Below are positions 1 through 10,272 of a DNA stretch of 36,092 nt, piece after piece. Below the pieces are notes generated by a model that worked only from the letters and a program-made list of their open reading frames with translations, was not told where the DNA came from and did no database searches. Each line of letters opens with the position of its first letter. The first letter of the stretch is position 1. Made by a program: the position numbers and the translations under genes. The stretch spans positions 1 to 36,092 of the forward strand of contig JAGVIV010000029.1 of the NCBI GenBank assembly GCA_020055845.1, in the 5' to 3' direction. Origin of the DNA: Betaproteobacteria bacterium (lineage in GTDB: Bacteria; Pseudomonadota; Gammaproteobacteria; Burkholderiales; Gallionellaceae).

Positions 1-146
1 GCTGCGGAACTCGCACGATCCGCTACGCGGCCACGTGCTCAAACAGTCCTCGCCGAAATCCCCTGACCAGCCTCCGCTACTCGGCGGCGCACAGGGGAAG
101 GAAAAACAAAAATTCAAAACCACCGCGTGGGCACTTCGTGCCAACG
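1..146. repeat. left arm of an inverted repeat flanking the DUF2971 gene (possibly extends beyond the window start)
   Basis: gctgcggaactcgcacgatccgctacgcggccacgtgctcaaacagtcctcgccga... recurs as reverse complement near 1190-1341; both arms carry gtgggcacttcgtgcc. Confidence 0.85.
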
Positions 147-1124
147 CTAAGTACGGATTGGGATATTAGATATAAATACACGCTTATCCGCGTCTAATAC
201 GCCAGCTTGTTTAAGCGCATCGACAAATGCATTGTGTTGAGCCAAAGGGAATTGGGATGGACCAATAATAAGCCGATCAAAAATGCGTGAAATATCTAAG
301 TCTGCAAGAGTATCTGAAACGGCTACGTCCAATGGCAACTTATAGACAATTTGAGGGATGCCTCCAATGACCTTTGTTTCATACTCCATAAGTGGCGAAG
401 ACCCTCGTTTCGGTGCATAGAGGAGGCGCCACTCTAATTCTTCGCGAAAGCCCTCGTGCTTAAGGCATGTAACACCAGCAACGAGCATATTGAATGTTTG
501 CGCAAGCAGAATGGAGCGATCTACCGAACTCAGAAATTCTTGGTTACGCTGAATATTATTAATGACCGTGTTAATTTCTTCACAAACCTCATCCTTCTTA
601 AGGTACGCCACCGGATTAAACATGACATTTAGTGCCGCACTTGCTCCGGAATACCATGGCACACTAAAAACAATGGCTACACGGGCTGAACTACCTCCAT
701 ATGCTCTCCACATAGATAGTCGACCATGCATGTCCTCGCTATCGTCATGTTCAGAAATGGATGCGATGTAGGAATTAGATTGAATATCTATCCACCACTG
801 ATTAAATAGCTCAAAGGCTTCCTGACCAACATTCTGCGAACATGAATCAAGTGCGCTCAAAAAATTAGCCTCGTTCGTATCTTTAGAGAAGAACTCCTTT
901 AGCAAATCATACCCATGATTCACTTCGCGGTAGTCTGACATGCATGTTGTATTACGTAGCCATATACGCCTTGTATTGATAATGTTCAGCGCTGCTTCGG
1001 CGGAAGTGTAATGAACAAATCTTGCTCGATCTCCCTTGTGATATAGCGCATCTCTGCGCGCACGGGCATGGGGCACAAAGATGCTTTCAAGTTTAATCGC
1101 TAGCTCATATTGTTCAGGGGTCAT
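147..1124 (-). CDS. DUF2971 domain-containing protein
   Basis: 325 aa ORF; FVHYTSAEAALNIINTRRIWLRNTTCMSDYREV resembles the DUF2971 N-terminal motif. Confidence 0.75.
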   Translation of the reverse strand: MTPEQYELAIKLESIFVPHARARRDALYHKGDRARFVHYTSAEAALNIINTRRIWLRNTTCMSDYREVNHGYDLLKEFFSKDTNEANFLSALDSCSQNVGQEAFELFNQWWIDIQSNSYIASISEHDDSEDMHGRLSMWRAYGGSSARVAIVFSVPWYSGASAALNVMFNPVAYLKKDEVCEEINTVINNIQRNQEFLSSVDRSILLAQTFNMLVAGVTCLKHEGFREELEWRLLYAPKRGSSPLMEYETKVIGGIPQIVYKLPLDVAVSDTLADLDISRIFDRLIIGPSQFPLAQHNAFVDALKQAGVLDADKRVFISNIPIRT

Positions 1125-1186
1125 GATTAGGTCATTGCTTTAGATTGAGTCCGCAGAATCATATCACCGTTAATTGTAGGGGAAGG

Positions 1187-1341
1187 TGTGGGCACGAAGT
1201 GCCCACTCTGCTGTTTGGTTTTAGGGTTTCGCTTTACCCTCCCCTCATCCGCCACCGAGTAGCGGAGACTGGTCAGGGGGTGTCGGCGAGGACTGTTTGA
1301 GCACGTGGCCGCGTAGCGGATCGTGCGAGTTCCGCAGCCGC
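1187..1341. repeat. right arm of the inverted repeat flanking the DUF2971 gene
   Basis: Reverse complement of 1-146 with high identity; contains the perfect palindrome gtgggcac-gaa-gtgcccac. Confidence 0.85.
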
Positions 1342-1493
1342 CTGAGCAGTCGAGCAACGCAGGGAATCCCGTAGGGATGGCGGATTGGGGATCGCCTTCT
1401 TTGGGTTACTTTTCTTGGCGAAGCAAGAAAAGTGACTAGCTGTCGGGCTACCCCCGACGATTTTGATTTTGAAAGAGGAGAAAACTCAACAAG

Positions 1494-1535
1494 CCTTCCC
1501 TCACCCTAGCCCTCTCCCAGAGGGAGAGGGGACTA
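1494..1535. repeat. intergenic palindromic repeat (ccctctcccagagggagaggg type)
   Basis: ccttccctcaccctagccctctcccagagggagagggg; dyad ccctctcc/ggagaggg; a type common in proteobacterial intergenic regions. Confidence 0.65.
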
Positions 1536-2393
1536 GCGCGAATTCCTCCCGCACCAATCCTTCGCAAACTGCCCCGCCACTCGCCCGCTGCGCGAACCGC
1601 GCATGAGCGACCACTGCAACGCCGCTGTGCGCACTTCATCCGTCATACCCTGCTGCCACCCGTGATGCGCCAGCCAGTGCGCCGCCACTTCCAGATATTC
1701 ATCCTGCGTGAACGGGTAAAACGAAATCCACAAACCGAAGCGTTCCGACAACGACACCTTCTCCTCCACACTCTCCGCCGGATGCACTTCGTCGCCGACA
1801 TGCTTAGTGGCAAGATTGTCTTGCATGTAGTCCGGCATCAGATGGCGGCGATTCGAGGTTGCGTAGATCAACAGATTATCGGAGAACGCCACGAGGTCGC
1901 CGTCCAGTGCGGCTTTGAGCGACTGGTAGCCCGGTTCTGCATCATTGAAGGAGAGGTCGTCGCAATACAGAATGAAACGCTCGGCTCGACCTTGCACGAG
2001 GCCGACGATATACGACAGGTCGATTAGACCCTGCTTGTCGATCTGGATTACGCGCAGCCCCTGTGCGGCATACTCGTTCAACAATGCTTTTACCAGCGAC
2101 GATTTACCCGTGCCGCGCGCGCCGGACAACAGCACGTTGTTGGCGGTGCCGCCGTTCACAAATTGCTGTGTATTTTGCTGGATGCGTTGCTTCTGGTCGG
2201 CGATGCCGAGCAGGTCGGCGAGCGCGATGCGTTGAAAATTGGGAACAGGATGCAGGCTGCGTTGTTGATGATCCCAACGGAAGGCTGCGGCAGCATGCCA
2301 ATCGGGAGACTGCGGCTGCGCGCCGGGCAACACCTTCTCCAGACGGGCCAGCAGGCCTTCGGCGCGGGTGAGAAAGTGATCGAGTTTATCCAT
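1533..2393 (-). CDS. DUF815-family P-loop ATP-binding protein
   Basis: Walker A GARGTGKSSLVKALL, Walker B-like FILYCDDLSF, sensor LLIYATSNRRHLMP. ATG at 2393 preferred over the GTG at 2408, which lies in a repeat arm. Confidence 0.85.
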   Translation of the reverse strand: MDKLDHFLTRAEGLLARLEKVLPGAQPQSPDWHAAAAFRWDHQQRSLHPVPNFQRIALADLLGIADQKQRIQQNTQQFVNGGTANNVLLSGARGTGKSSLVKALLNEYAAQGLRVIQIDKQGLIDLSYIVGLVQGRAERFILYCDDLSFNDAEPGYQSLKAALDGDLVAFSDNLLIYATSNRRHLMPDYMQDNLATKHVGDEVHPAESVEEKVSLSERFGLWISFYPFTQDEYLEVAAHWLAHHGWQQGMTDEVRTAALQWSLMRGSRSGRVAGQFAKDWCGRNSR

Positions 2394-2400
2394 AAGAGCA

Positions 2401-2492
2401 TTCACCACAGAGACACCGAGGCACAGAGAAAATCAAAAGCACTAGAAACACAGCCACACCAGATTTTTTGCCTCGGTGTCTCTGTGGTGAAA
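2401..2492. repeat. palindromic repeat (ttcaccacagagacaccgaggca ... tgcctcggtgtctctgtggtgaa)
   Basis: About 23 bp perfect inverted repeat between argJ and the DUF815 gene; related to the repeat at 16760-16882. Confidence 0.9.
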
Positions 2493-2493
2493 T

Positions 2494-3711
2494 TTAGCTT
2501 CTGTAGCTCGCGTTGATCTTCACGTAGTCGTAAGAGAAATCGCAGGTCCACAACGTGGCGTTCACTGCGCCGCGATTCAATACAACCCGAATCGTGATGT
2601 CGCTCTGTTGCATCACGCGCTGGCCGTCGGTCTCCTGATAGCTTGCCGCGCGCCCGCCGTTTTCAGCCACCAGCACATCATCCAGATACAACTTCAATTT
2701 CTCGACATCAAGGTCGCCGATTCCGGCATAGCCGATGGCGGCAAGAATGCGCCCAAGGTTGGGATCGGAAGCGAAGAACGCTGTCTTGACCAGCGGTGAA
2801 TGCGCGATGGCGTAGCCTATTTTTTTGCACTCGGCTTCGTCTTTGCCGCCTTCGATTTTAATGGTGATGAATTTAGTCGCGCCTTCGCCGTCGCGCACGA
2901 TGGCTTGCGCCAAGACGGTGGCGACTTCGGTGATGACGGCTTGCATCGCGGCACGATTGGCCGCATCAATCGCCACACCGCTCTTGCCGGTGGCAATCAG
3001 CATCAGCGCGTCGTTGGTGGAAGTATCGCCATCCACAGTGATGCAGTTGAACGAGCGATTCGCCGCCTCGCTCACCATCTGCTGCAGCAGCGGTTGCGCG
3101 ATGGCGGCATCGGTGGCGATGTAGCCCAGCATGGTGGCCATGTTGGGATGGATCATGCCGGAGCCTTTGGACATGCCTGTGACGGTGACGGTCTTGCCGT
3201 TGATTTGCACTTGCTTAGACACGGCCTTGGCGACGATGTCGGTGGTCATGATGGCTTGCGACGCATCGAACCAGTTGTCGGCTTTCAAATTGCCAATCGC
3301 TTGCGGCATACCCGCGATAATTTTCTCGACCGGCAGCGGCTCCATGATGACGCCGGTGGAATACGGCAGCACTTGCTCGGGCACGCAGCCCAGCAGCTTG
3401 GCCAGTTCGGCGCAGGTGGTGCGCGCGGAATGCATACCCTGCTCACCTGTTCCGGCATTGGCATTGCCGGTATTCACGATGAGCGCGCGTATTCCTTTGT
3501 TCGCGGCGAGATGTTGTTTGGCGAGCGTGACAGGGGCCGCGCAAAAACGGTTGGTGGTGAACACGCCGGCGACCGTTGCGCCCTCGTCCAATTTAATCAC
3601 CAGCAGGTCTTTACGCCCGGGACGCTTGATGCCCGCTTCCGCGATACCCAAAGAAACGCCCGCAACGGGCAACAATTGTGCCGCGACGGGCGCGGAGAGA
3701 TTCACTGGCAT
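2494..3711 (-). CDS. argJ: bifunctional glutamate N-acetyltransferase/amino-acid N-acetyltransferase
   Basis: 405 aa; ArgJ motifs [35 protein letters not shown]-terminal [16 protein letters not shown]. Confidence 0.95.
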   Translation of the reverse strand: MPVNLSAPVAAQLLPVAGVSLGIAEAGIKRPGRKDLLVIKLDEGATVAGVFTTNRFCAAPVTLAKQHLAANKGIRALIVNTGNANAGTGEQGMHSARTTCAELAKLLGCVPEQVLPYSTGVIMEPLPVEKIIAGMPQAIGNLKADNWFDASQAIMTTDIVAKAVSKQVQINGKTVTVTGMSKGSGMIHPNMATMLGYIATDAAIAQPLLQQMVSEAANRSFNCITVDGDTSTNDALMLIATGKSGVAIDAANRAAMQAVITEVATVLAQAIVRDGEGATKFITIKIEGGKDEAECKKIGYAIAHSPLVKTAFFASDPNLGRILAAIGYAGIGDLDVEKLKLYLDDVLVAENGGRAASYQETDGQRVMQQSDITIRVVLNRGAVNATLWTCDFSYDYVKINASYRS

Positions 3712-3726
3712 GGGCGGATTCCTTAA

Positions 3727-4218
3727 TCAATAACGACCGTGGGTATGATAAATATAATTGTTCATTTCTACCGATTGCGTGTTCATACGGCGCGCCGTGC
3801 CGTGCACATCACGCGCGATGCCGCGCATCACGTAATACACGAGCGAAGGGCAGGAGTTCAGCAGCGATTCCAAGCGGCCGCGTTCCAGCAGCAGTATCTT
3901 GGCATCCGACTTGGCCACGATGGTAGCGCTGATGTTCTGCACGCTCCCACCGACAAAACTGATGACACCGGCAATATCGCCCTGCTGCAACTGGTGCAAC
4001 GTCACCGCCTGACCCGCCGAATTAAACTTCGCTTCGACATTGCCCTCGGCCACGATCAGCAGGCAGTCTTTCAGCTCAACCGCGCCGGGTTCCAGTATGC
4101 ATTCACCGCTTTTGTATTCGCGCTGCGTGACCAAACCGGCCAACAATTCAATCTCGGAATCGCGCAGGTCTTTTGACAGCGTGGATCTGCGCAGTGTGTT
4201 TAATATCAGTTCGCTCAT
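3727..4218 (-). CDS. cyclic nucleotide-binding (CRP-like) domain protein, no HTH domain, copy A
   Basis: 163 aa; cNMP-binding fold pattern (YKSGECILEPG...LQQGDIAGVISFVGG...); paralogous to 4300-4797. Confidence 0.8.
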   Translation of the reverse strand: MSELILNTLRRSTLSKDLRDSEIELLAGLVTQREYKSGECILEPGAVELKDCLLIVAEGNVEAKFNSAGQAVTLHQLQQGDIAGVISFVGGSVQNISATIVAKSDAKILLLERGRLESLLNSCPSLVYYVMRGIARDVHGTARRMNTQSVEMNNYIYHTHGRY

Positions 4219-4299
4219 CTTTCCCTCTCCTGTATCGCCGTGCGCGATGCAGGCCCTGTCTTTTTTATCTTTAACACTGCCGCCGACCGGCGCACGTGC

Positions 4300-4797
4300 T
4301 CAATAACGTCCGTGCGTATGGTGAATATAGTTGCTCATCTCGACGGACTGCGTGTTCATGCGGCGCACGATGCCGTGCACATGGCGCACGATGCCGCGCA
4401 TCACGTAATATACGATGGCGGGCTGGGAATTGAGCAGGGATTCAAAACGCGAGCGTTCCAGCACCAGCACTTTGCTGTCGGTCTTGGCTACAGTGGTGGC
4501 GCTGATTTGCATCACATTGCCGCCGACAAAGCCGATGATTCCGGCCAGATCGCCGGGTTGCAAAAGATGCAGCGTCATTTGTTCGCCGCCGGTGTTGGCG
4601 GTCGCTTCGACATCGCCGCTGCCGAGAATAAGCAGGGAATCTTTGACTTCGGTATCGCCGGGCTTGAGGATGTATTCACCCGCTTTGTAGTCGCGCACCG
4701 TGATGAGGCTGGCCAGCTGCTCGATCTCGGAATCGCGCAACTCTTCGGACAGCGTAGAGCAGCGCAGCGCGTTTATTACCAATTCGTTCGTTACCAT
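4300..4797 (-). CDS. cyclic nucleotide-binding (CRP-like) domain protein, no HTH domain, copy B
   Basis: 165 aa; aligns end-to-end with copy A, shared tail RRMNTQSVEM.NYI.HTHGRY. Confidence 0.8.
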   Translation of the reverse strand: MVTNELVINALRCSTLSEELRDSEIEQLASLITVRDYKAGEYILKPGDTEVKDSLLILGSGDVEATANTGGEQMTLHLLQPGDLAGIIGFVGGNVMQISATTVAKTDSKVLVLERSRFESLLNSQPAIVYYVMRGIVRHVHGIVRRMNTQSVEMSNYIHHTHGRY

Positions 4798-4826
4798 TTG
4801 TTATCTCCCCGTAATAACCCTAATGA

Positions 4827-7541
4827 TCAGCTTAATTTTCCGTGACACTGTTTGTATTTTTTACCCGATCCGCACGGACACGGATCGTTGCGTCCGACCT
4901 TTTCTCCCGCCCGCACGAAAGGCTTTTGCTCTTCGTCCGGTGCTTCGCTGGGGGCTAGTGCCTCCTCGTAATCGGCGTGATGATACTGCACATTTTCCGG
5001 CGTGTGGGGAGCTTCAACGGCCTCCACTTCCTCGCTGCTGCGTATCTGCACGTTGAGCAGAGTCTGCGTCACATCGCGCTTGATGCTGTCCAGCATATTG
5101 GCGAACAACTCGAAAGCTTCGCGCTTGTATTCCTGCTTGGGATTTTTCTGCGCGTAACCGCGCAGATGGATACCCTGGCGCAAATGATCCAGCGCCGCCA
5201 GATGCTCGCGCCAATGCGTATCCAGACTGCCCAGCATCACGATGCGCTCATAGCCGTGCATAAGCTCGGCGCTCACCGTATCGATTTTTGTCTGGTATTG
5301 CTCCTGCGCCGCGGCCTGCACGCGCTCGCTCAAACCCGATGCGTCCAGCTGCTTGTCCTGCTCAAGCCATTGCACCAGGGGCAGATGCAGTTGGAACTCG
5401 GAGGCCAGTGTCTTTTCCAGTCCGGGCGCGTCCCATTGCTCTTCCATACTGCCGTGCGGAACATACAGCGCCACCATATCGGCCAACACACCCTCGCGCA
5501 TCGCGGTGATGGTTTCGGAGATGTCATCCACTTCCAGCAACTCGTTGCGCTGCTGGTAGATCACCTTGCGCTGGTCGTTTGCCACGTCGTCGTACTCAAG
5601 AATCTGTTTGCGCATATCGAAGTTGCGCGCCTCGACTTTGCGCTGCGCGTTTTCAATGGCACGGGTCACCCAGGTATGCTCGATGGCCTCGCCTTCCGGC
5701 AGTTTGAATTTGTTCATGATCGCGGCAACACGGTCCGACGCGAAGATGCGCAGCAACGGGTCTTCCAGCGACAGATAGAAACGGCTGGAACCTGGGTCGC
5801 CCTGGCGGCCGGCGCGTCCGCGCAACTGGTTATCCACGCGCCTAGACTCGTGACGCTCGGTGCCGATGATGTGCAAGCCGCCGCTGGCCACGACCTGCTC
5901 GTGTACCGGCTGCCACTCAGCCTTGAGTTCGGCCACACGCTGTTCGCGCGCCGCCGCATCCAGACTTTCGTCCATACGCACCAGCTCGATAGGCTTCTCC
6001 ACATTGCCGCCCAGCACGATGTCGGTACCGCGACCGGCCATATTGGTGGCAATCGTAACCATCTTGGGACGCCCCGCCTGCGCGATGATCTCGGCCTCGC
6101 GCGCATGCTGCTTAGCGTTCAGCACCTGATGCGGCAATTTCGCCTTGTCCAACAGACTGGACAGCAGCTCCGAAGTTTCAATCGAGGTGGTTCCCACCAG
6201 CACCGGCTGGCCGCGCTCGTAACAGTCGCGCACATCGGCAATCACCGCGGTATATTTCTCACCGGTGGACAGATAGACCTTGTCCATCAGGTCTTTGCGC
6301 ACGGTCGGGCGATGCGGCGGGATGATGACTGTTTCCAGACTGTAGATGGACTGGAATTCAAACGCTTCCGTATCCGCTGTTCCGGTCATGCCGGACAGTT
6401 TGTTGTACATGCGGAAATAGTTCTGGAAAGTGATGGACGCGAGCGTCTGATTTTCTTTCTGTATCTTCACGCCTTCTTTGGCCTCGACTGCCTGATGCAG
6501 ACCGTCCGACCAGCGCCGTCCCGACATCAAGCGCCCAGTGAACTCGTCCACGATGACCACTTCGTCGTCCTGCACCACGTAATGCTGGTCGAGGTGATAC
6601 AAGGCATGCGCGCGCAAAGCGGCATACAGGTGATGAATGAGCGTGATATTGGCGGGGTCGTACAGGCTGCCGCCGGGTGGCAACATTCCCGCCTCGGCCA
6701 GCAGCTGTTCAGCGCGTTCGTGCCCGCTCTCGCTCAACAGTATCTGGTGATTTTTTTCATCCACACTGAAATCGCCCGCGGCTTCTTCGCTCTCTTGGCG
6801 CACCAGATGCGGCACGATTTTATCCATGCGCAGATACACGTCAAGATTATCTTCCGCCTGACCCGAGATGATGAGCGGCGTGCGCGCCTCGTCAATCAGA
6901 ATCGAGTCCACCTCGTCCACTACCGCGAAATTCAGGCCACGCTGAAAACGCTCCTCCGCCTCCGCCGCCATGTTGTCGCGCAGGTAGTCGAAACCGAATT
7001 CGTTGTTGGTACCGTAGGTAATGTCGGCCGCATAGGCAGCCTGCTTGTCGCCGTGATCCATGTTCGACAAGATCACGCCCACCGACAGTCCGAGGAAGCG
7101 ATACAGCCGCCCCATCCACTCGGCATCGCGCGAAGCAAGATAATCATTCACCGTCACCACATGCACACCTTTGCCGGACAGCGCATTCAGATAAGCGGGC
7201 AGTGTCGCCATGAGCGTCTTGCCTTCGCCGGTGCGCATCTCGGCAATCTTGCCGTAATGCAGCACCATGCCGCCTATCAGTTGCACATCGAAGTGACGCA
7301 TCTGCAAGGCACGTTTACCGCCTTCGCGCACCACAGCGAACGCCTCCGGCAACAGCGCATCCAGAGTCTCGCCCTGTTGCACGCGCAGCTTGAATTGCAC
7401 GGTTTTGTCGCGCAGCTCGTCGTCGCTCAGGGCGGCAATTCCGGCCTCAAGCGAGTTGATGGCATCTACGTTACGGCGGTATTGTTTAAGCAGGCGGTCG
7501 TTGCGGCTACCGAATACACTTTTCAGCAATTTGGAGATCAT
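4827..7541 (-). CDS. secA: preprotein translocase ATPase subunit SecA
   Basis: 904 aa; [41 protein letters not shown]-terminal SEC-C zinc motif [17 protein letters not shown]. Confidence 0.98.
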   Translation of the reverse strand: MISKLLKSVFGSRNDRLLKQYRRNVDAINSLEAGIAALSDDELRDKTVQFKLRVQQGETLDALLPEAFAVVREGGKRALQMRHFDVQLIGGMVLHYGKIAEMRTGEGKTLMATLPAYLNALSGKGVHVVTVNDYLASRDAEWMGRLYRFLGLSVGVILSNMDHGDKQAAYAADITYGTNNEFGFDYLRDNMAAEAEERFQRGLNFAVVDEVDSILIDEARTPLIISGQAEDNLDVYLRMDKIVPHLVRQESEEAAGDFSVDEKNHQILLSESGHERAEQLLAEAGMLPPGGSLYDPANITLIHHLYAALRAHALYHLDQHYVVQDDEVVIVDEFTGRLMSGRRWSDGLHQAVEAKEGVKIQKENQTLASITFQNYFRMYNKLSGMTGTADTEAFEFQSIYSLETVIIPPHRPTVRKDLMDKVYLSTGEKYTAVIADVRDCYERGQPVLVGTTSIETSELLSSLLDKAKLPHQVLNAKQHAREAEIIAQAGRPKMVTIATNMAGRGTDIVLGGNVEKPIELVRMDESLDAAAREQRVAELKAEWQPVHEQVVASGGLHIIGTERHESRRVDNQLRGRAGRQGDPGSSRFYLSLEDPLLRIFASDRVAAIMNKFKLPEGEAIEHTWVTRAIENAQRKVEARNFDMRKQILEYDDVANDQRKVIYQQRNELLEVDDISETITAMREGVLADMVALYVPHGSMEEQWDAPGLEKTLASEFQLHLPLVQWLEQDKQLDASGLSERVQAAAQEQYQTKIDTVSAELMHGYERIVMLGSLDTHWREHLAALDHLRQGIHLRGYAQKNPKQEYKREAFELFANMLDSIKRDVTQTLLNVQIRSSEEVEAVEAPHTPENVQYHHADYEEALAPSEAPDEEQKPFVRAGEKVGRNDPCPCGSGKKYKQCHGKLS

Positions 7542-7573
7542 GTTCTTAAGTTTTACTCTGTGGCTACGGCGAA

Positions 7574-7607
7574 TAAATAAAAAAGGGTGAGGCAGCTCCT
7601 CACCCTT
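7574..7607 (-). terminator. Rho-independent terminator downstream of the M23 peptidase gene
   Basis: Minus strand: AAGGGTGAG-gagctgc-CTCACCCTT followed by a T-rich run (TTTTATTTATT). Confidence 0.85.
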
Positions 7608-7626
7608 GTTACAAAGCTTGCAAGCA

Positions 7627-8550
7627 TCAGCCTGCGTTACTTTGCAGGAAACGCACAGGGTTCTGGGCGAGGCCTTTATATCTCACTTCAAAATGCAGGT
7701 GGTTGCCCGTGGAACGGCCGGTGCTTCCCACCTTGGCAATCTCTTGTCCGCGCCGCACCACCGCACCGACCTTGGTCAGCAGCTTGGAAGCATGCGCATA
7801 ACGCGTGACAATGTCGTTACCGTGATCTATCTCGACCATATTACCATATTGCGGATGGTAATCCGCATACACCACCACGCCTCCTGCCGAGGCATAAATA
7901 GGGGTTCCCGCCTGCACCATGAAGTCCACCCCTTCGTGCATCGCGTTCTTTCCGGTGAACGGATCGATACGCCAGCCAAAGTTGGATGAGTACCAACCTT
8001 CGGTAATGGGGGCCACCGAGGGCAGCAGGCGTTTGTTCAGGCTGTTCTGCATGAGCAGTGTTTCCAGCGCCACCAATTTGTCGCTGCGGTCACCCAGCAA
8101 AGAAGAGAGCGAAACCAGCTGTTCGTTCATGCTGGCCAGCGACATATCCGCCTGCGGCGCAGCCGGAAGATACGGTCCACCTTGAGCCGGAGCTTGCTCA
8201 AAGGAGAATTCCTGCGGCTTCATTCCGGTTATCTTGACCAAACGCGCACCCAGTGTGTCCAGACGCAGCAAACGCGCCTGCATCTGTCCCAGATTTTTAG
8301 CCATTGTATCCAGGCTCTCGTGCAGATAAGCTTGTTGCTTCTGCTGTTCGTCCGCCTGTGCACTGGCCAACCAAGAGCGCAATTCGTTGCTGATACTGCC
8401 GGGCTGCAAACGTACAATGGCATACTGTGCAGTCAGCACCGCACCCACGAACAGCGCACACAGCGACACGATAGCCAGCAAAAGATGCATTCTCGTGAGC
8501 GTAATGCTGCGAGCTTTTGCAAATTGACTGGAAACTAGAATAATATTCAT
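7627..8550 (-). CDS. M23 family metallopeptidase (LytM-type cell-wall hydrolase)
   Basis: [39 protein letters not shown]...[13 protein letters not shown]-terminal TM. ATG at 8550 ([15 protein letters not shown]) preferred over ORF start 8595. Confidence 0.92.
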   Translation of the reverse strand: MNIILVSSQFAKARSITLTRMHLLLAIVSLCALFVGAVLTAQYAIVRLQPGSISNELRSWLASAQADEQQKQQAYLHESLDTMAKNLGQMQARLLRLDTLGARLVKITGMKPQEFSFEQAPAQGGPYLPAAPQADMSLASMNEQLVSLSSLLGDRSDKLVALETLLMQNSLNKRLLPSVAPITEGWYSSNFGWRIDPFTGKNAMHEGVDFMVQAGTPIYASAGGVVVYADYHPQYGNMVEIDHGNDIVTRYAHASKLLTKVGAVVRRGQEIAKVGSTGRSTGNHLHFEVRYKGLAQNPVRFLQSNAG

Positions 8551-8586
8551 GCCCCCTCCTTCTTCGTAATCCGATATTTCCCCACC

Positions 8587-9006
8587 GTGGCCCACCGTCT
8601 AAATGCCATCTTAAGCAGCAACCGCGAACTGAGTTTACTCACGCACAAAGCGCGGCAACTTATGCTGCTGCAACGCCAGTGGGAGCAGGTCGTGCCTGCA
8701 TCGATGCAGCGCGGCTGCAGGGTGCTGCACTTAGAACAGCAGACCCTCACTCTAGCCGCAGATAACGGCGCAATCGCTGCAAAATTGCGCCAGATGAGCG
8801 GCGAACTCAGCGCCCGCCTGCGGACAGCGGGCTGCGAGGTTACTGTAATTCAAGTGCAGGTGCAAGTAAGCGCCCCGGCCTATGTTCCGCCCCCCAAACC
8901 CCATGCATTAAGTGCTTTCGGCAAAGATCAGCTCGAAGGACTCGCGTCCAAACTGGACGAATCACCATTGAAGGCCGCGCTCCAGCGCCTCGTCAAACGC
9001 GACTAA
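8587..9006 (+). CDS. DciA/DUF721 family protein
   Basis: 139 aa; QRQWEQVVPASMQRGCRVLHLEQQTLTLAADNGAIAAKLRQM matches the DUF721 pattern; sits between lpxC and the M23 gene, divergent from the latter. Confidence 0.75.
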   Translation: MAHRLNAILSSNRELSLLTHKARQLMLLQRQWEQVVPASMQRGCRVLHLEQQTLTLAADNGAIAAKLRQMSGELSARLRTAGCEVTVIQVQVQVSAPAYVPPPKPHALSAFGKDQLEGLASKLDESPLKAALQRLVKRD

Positions 9007-9203
9007 AACAGCAGCCGCCATCCGCTCAAAACATAGCGCTCCAACACGAACAACACGCCGAACAGCAACAAAATGACAGCGCTGAAACGCATCGTCTGCC
9101 AGGCGAATTGCACATAACGCCGCTGGCCGGCAAACAGATACAGGGCCGCAAACAGGACAAGGAGCAAGGCCACCAATATCAGCAATAAACGCAGCAGCAA
9201 CAT
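9003..9203 (-). CDS. small two-TM hypothetical membrane protein
   Basis: 66 aa from ATG at 9203: MLLLRLLLILVALLLVLFAALYLFAGQRRYVQFAWQTMRFSAVILLLFGVLFVLERYVLSG; between DUF721 stop and lpxC stop. Confidence 0.6.
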   Translation of the reverse strand: MLLLRLLLILVALLLVLFAALYLFAGQRRYVQFAWQTMRFSAVILLLFGVLFVLERYVLSGWRLLF

Positions 9204-9219
9204 ACGCCTCCCTAGCAGA

Positions 9220-10131
9220 TTAAGCGGCTTGCAGTTGCAGACGCAGGAAATCCGGCGCCTCTTCCTCTTTGTCAAAGGTTACGAATTCCCAGGCGGACTC
9301 GTCTGCCAGCATGCTGCGCAACAGTGCATTGTTCAGCGCATGGCCGGATTTATAGCCGGTGAACGCACCGATCAGCGGATGCCCCAGCAGGTATAAATCA
9401 CCGATGGCATCCAGCACCTTGTGCTTGACGAACTCGTCCTCAAAACGCAGCCCGTCAGGATTAATCACGCGGTACTCGTCCATCACGATGGCATTGTCCA
9501 GATTGCCGCCCAGCGCCAACCCCTGCGAACGCATGTACTCGACATCCTGCATAAAACCAAAGGTACGGGCGCGGCTCACTTCTTTGATATAGGAATTTTC
9601 ACCCAGATCCACCGTTACGTTCTGTTTGGTGTTGGCGAATACAGGATGGGAAAAATTGATCGTGAAGTTCAGTTTATAGCCGTTAAACGGGTCGAAACGC
9701 ACCCATTTATCGCCCTCCCTGACCTCCACTGTCTTTTTGACGCGGATGAATTTCTTGGCCGCGGCCAGCTCAACAACGCCGGCCGACTGCAACAGAAAGA
9801 CGAACGTCCCCGCACTGCCGTCCATGATAGGCAACTCGGAACTGCTCAGCTCCACAATGACATTGTCTATTCCCAAGCCGGCCAAAGCCGACATCAGATG
9901 CTCGACCGTGGCGACTCTCGCGCCGTTTGCCTCCAAGCAGGTGGACAAACGCGTGTCGTGCACGGCATGGGCTTCAGCGGGGATATCCACGGGCGGCACC
10001 AAATCAACGCGACGAAACACGATGCCGCTATTGGCGGAAGCCGGGCGCAAAGTCAGGTAGACCTTCTCTCCCGTGTGCAACCCGACACCCGTTGCCTGCA
10101 CCATCGTTTTTAACGTGCGTTGCTTGACCAT
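9220..10131 (-). CDS. lpxC: UDP-3-O-acyl-N-acetylglucosamine deacetylase
   Basis: 303 aa; [66 protein letters not shown]. Confidence 0.97.
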   Translation of the reverse strand: MVKQRTLKTMVQATGVGLHTGEKVYLTLRPASANSGIVFRRVDLVPPVDIPAEAHAVHDTRLSTCLEANGARVATVEHLMSALAGLGIDNVIVELSSSELPIMDGSAGTFVFLLQSAGVVELAAAKKFIRVKKTVEVREGDKWVRFDPFNGYKLNFTINFSHPVFANTKQNVTVDLGENSYIKEVSRARTFGFMQDVEYMRSQGLALGGNLDNAIVMDEYRVINPDGLRFEDEFVKHKVLDAIGDLYLLGHPLIGAFTGYKSGHALNNALLRSMLADESAWEFVTFDKEEEAPDFLRLQLQAA

Positions 10132-10197
10132 TTTCCCTCTGATTTCATGAACAAAAACCTACTTCCAAAGCAGCAGTTTAACATAGCCCAAAGGCAG

Positions 10198-10268
10198 GAT
10201 TGAGGAGCGTGGATTGAGGATTGAGCACACACCGCCCAGCCTTTCGCTCAACCCTCAGTCCTCAGTCC
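10198..10268. repeat. imperfect inverted ggattgagg/cctcagtcc repeat between ftsZ and lpxC
   Basis: ggattgaggattgagc ... gctcaaccctcagtcctcagtcc. Confidence 0.65.
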
Positions 10269-10272
10269 TAGC

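Noticed and set aside
1127-1357. 76-aa ORF next to the DUF2971 gene
   Set aside because: Lies in the inverted repeat arm; translation is of repeat sequence, not a gene.
2401-2492. CRISPR repeat candidate (and 16760-16882)
   Set aside because: Only two inverted arms per locus, no direct repeat-spacer periodicity.
4977-7580. 867-aa ORF on + strand antisense to secA
   Set aside because: Entirely antisense to an unambiguous SecA; His/Gln/Arg-rich composition is typical of antisense frames in GC-rich genes.
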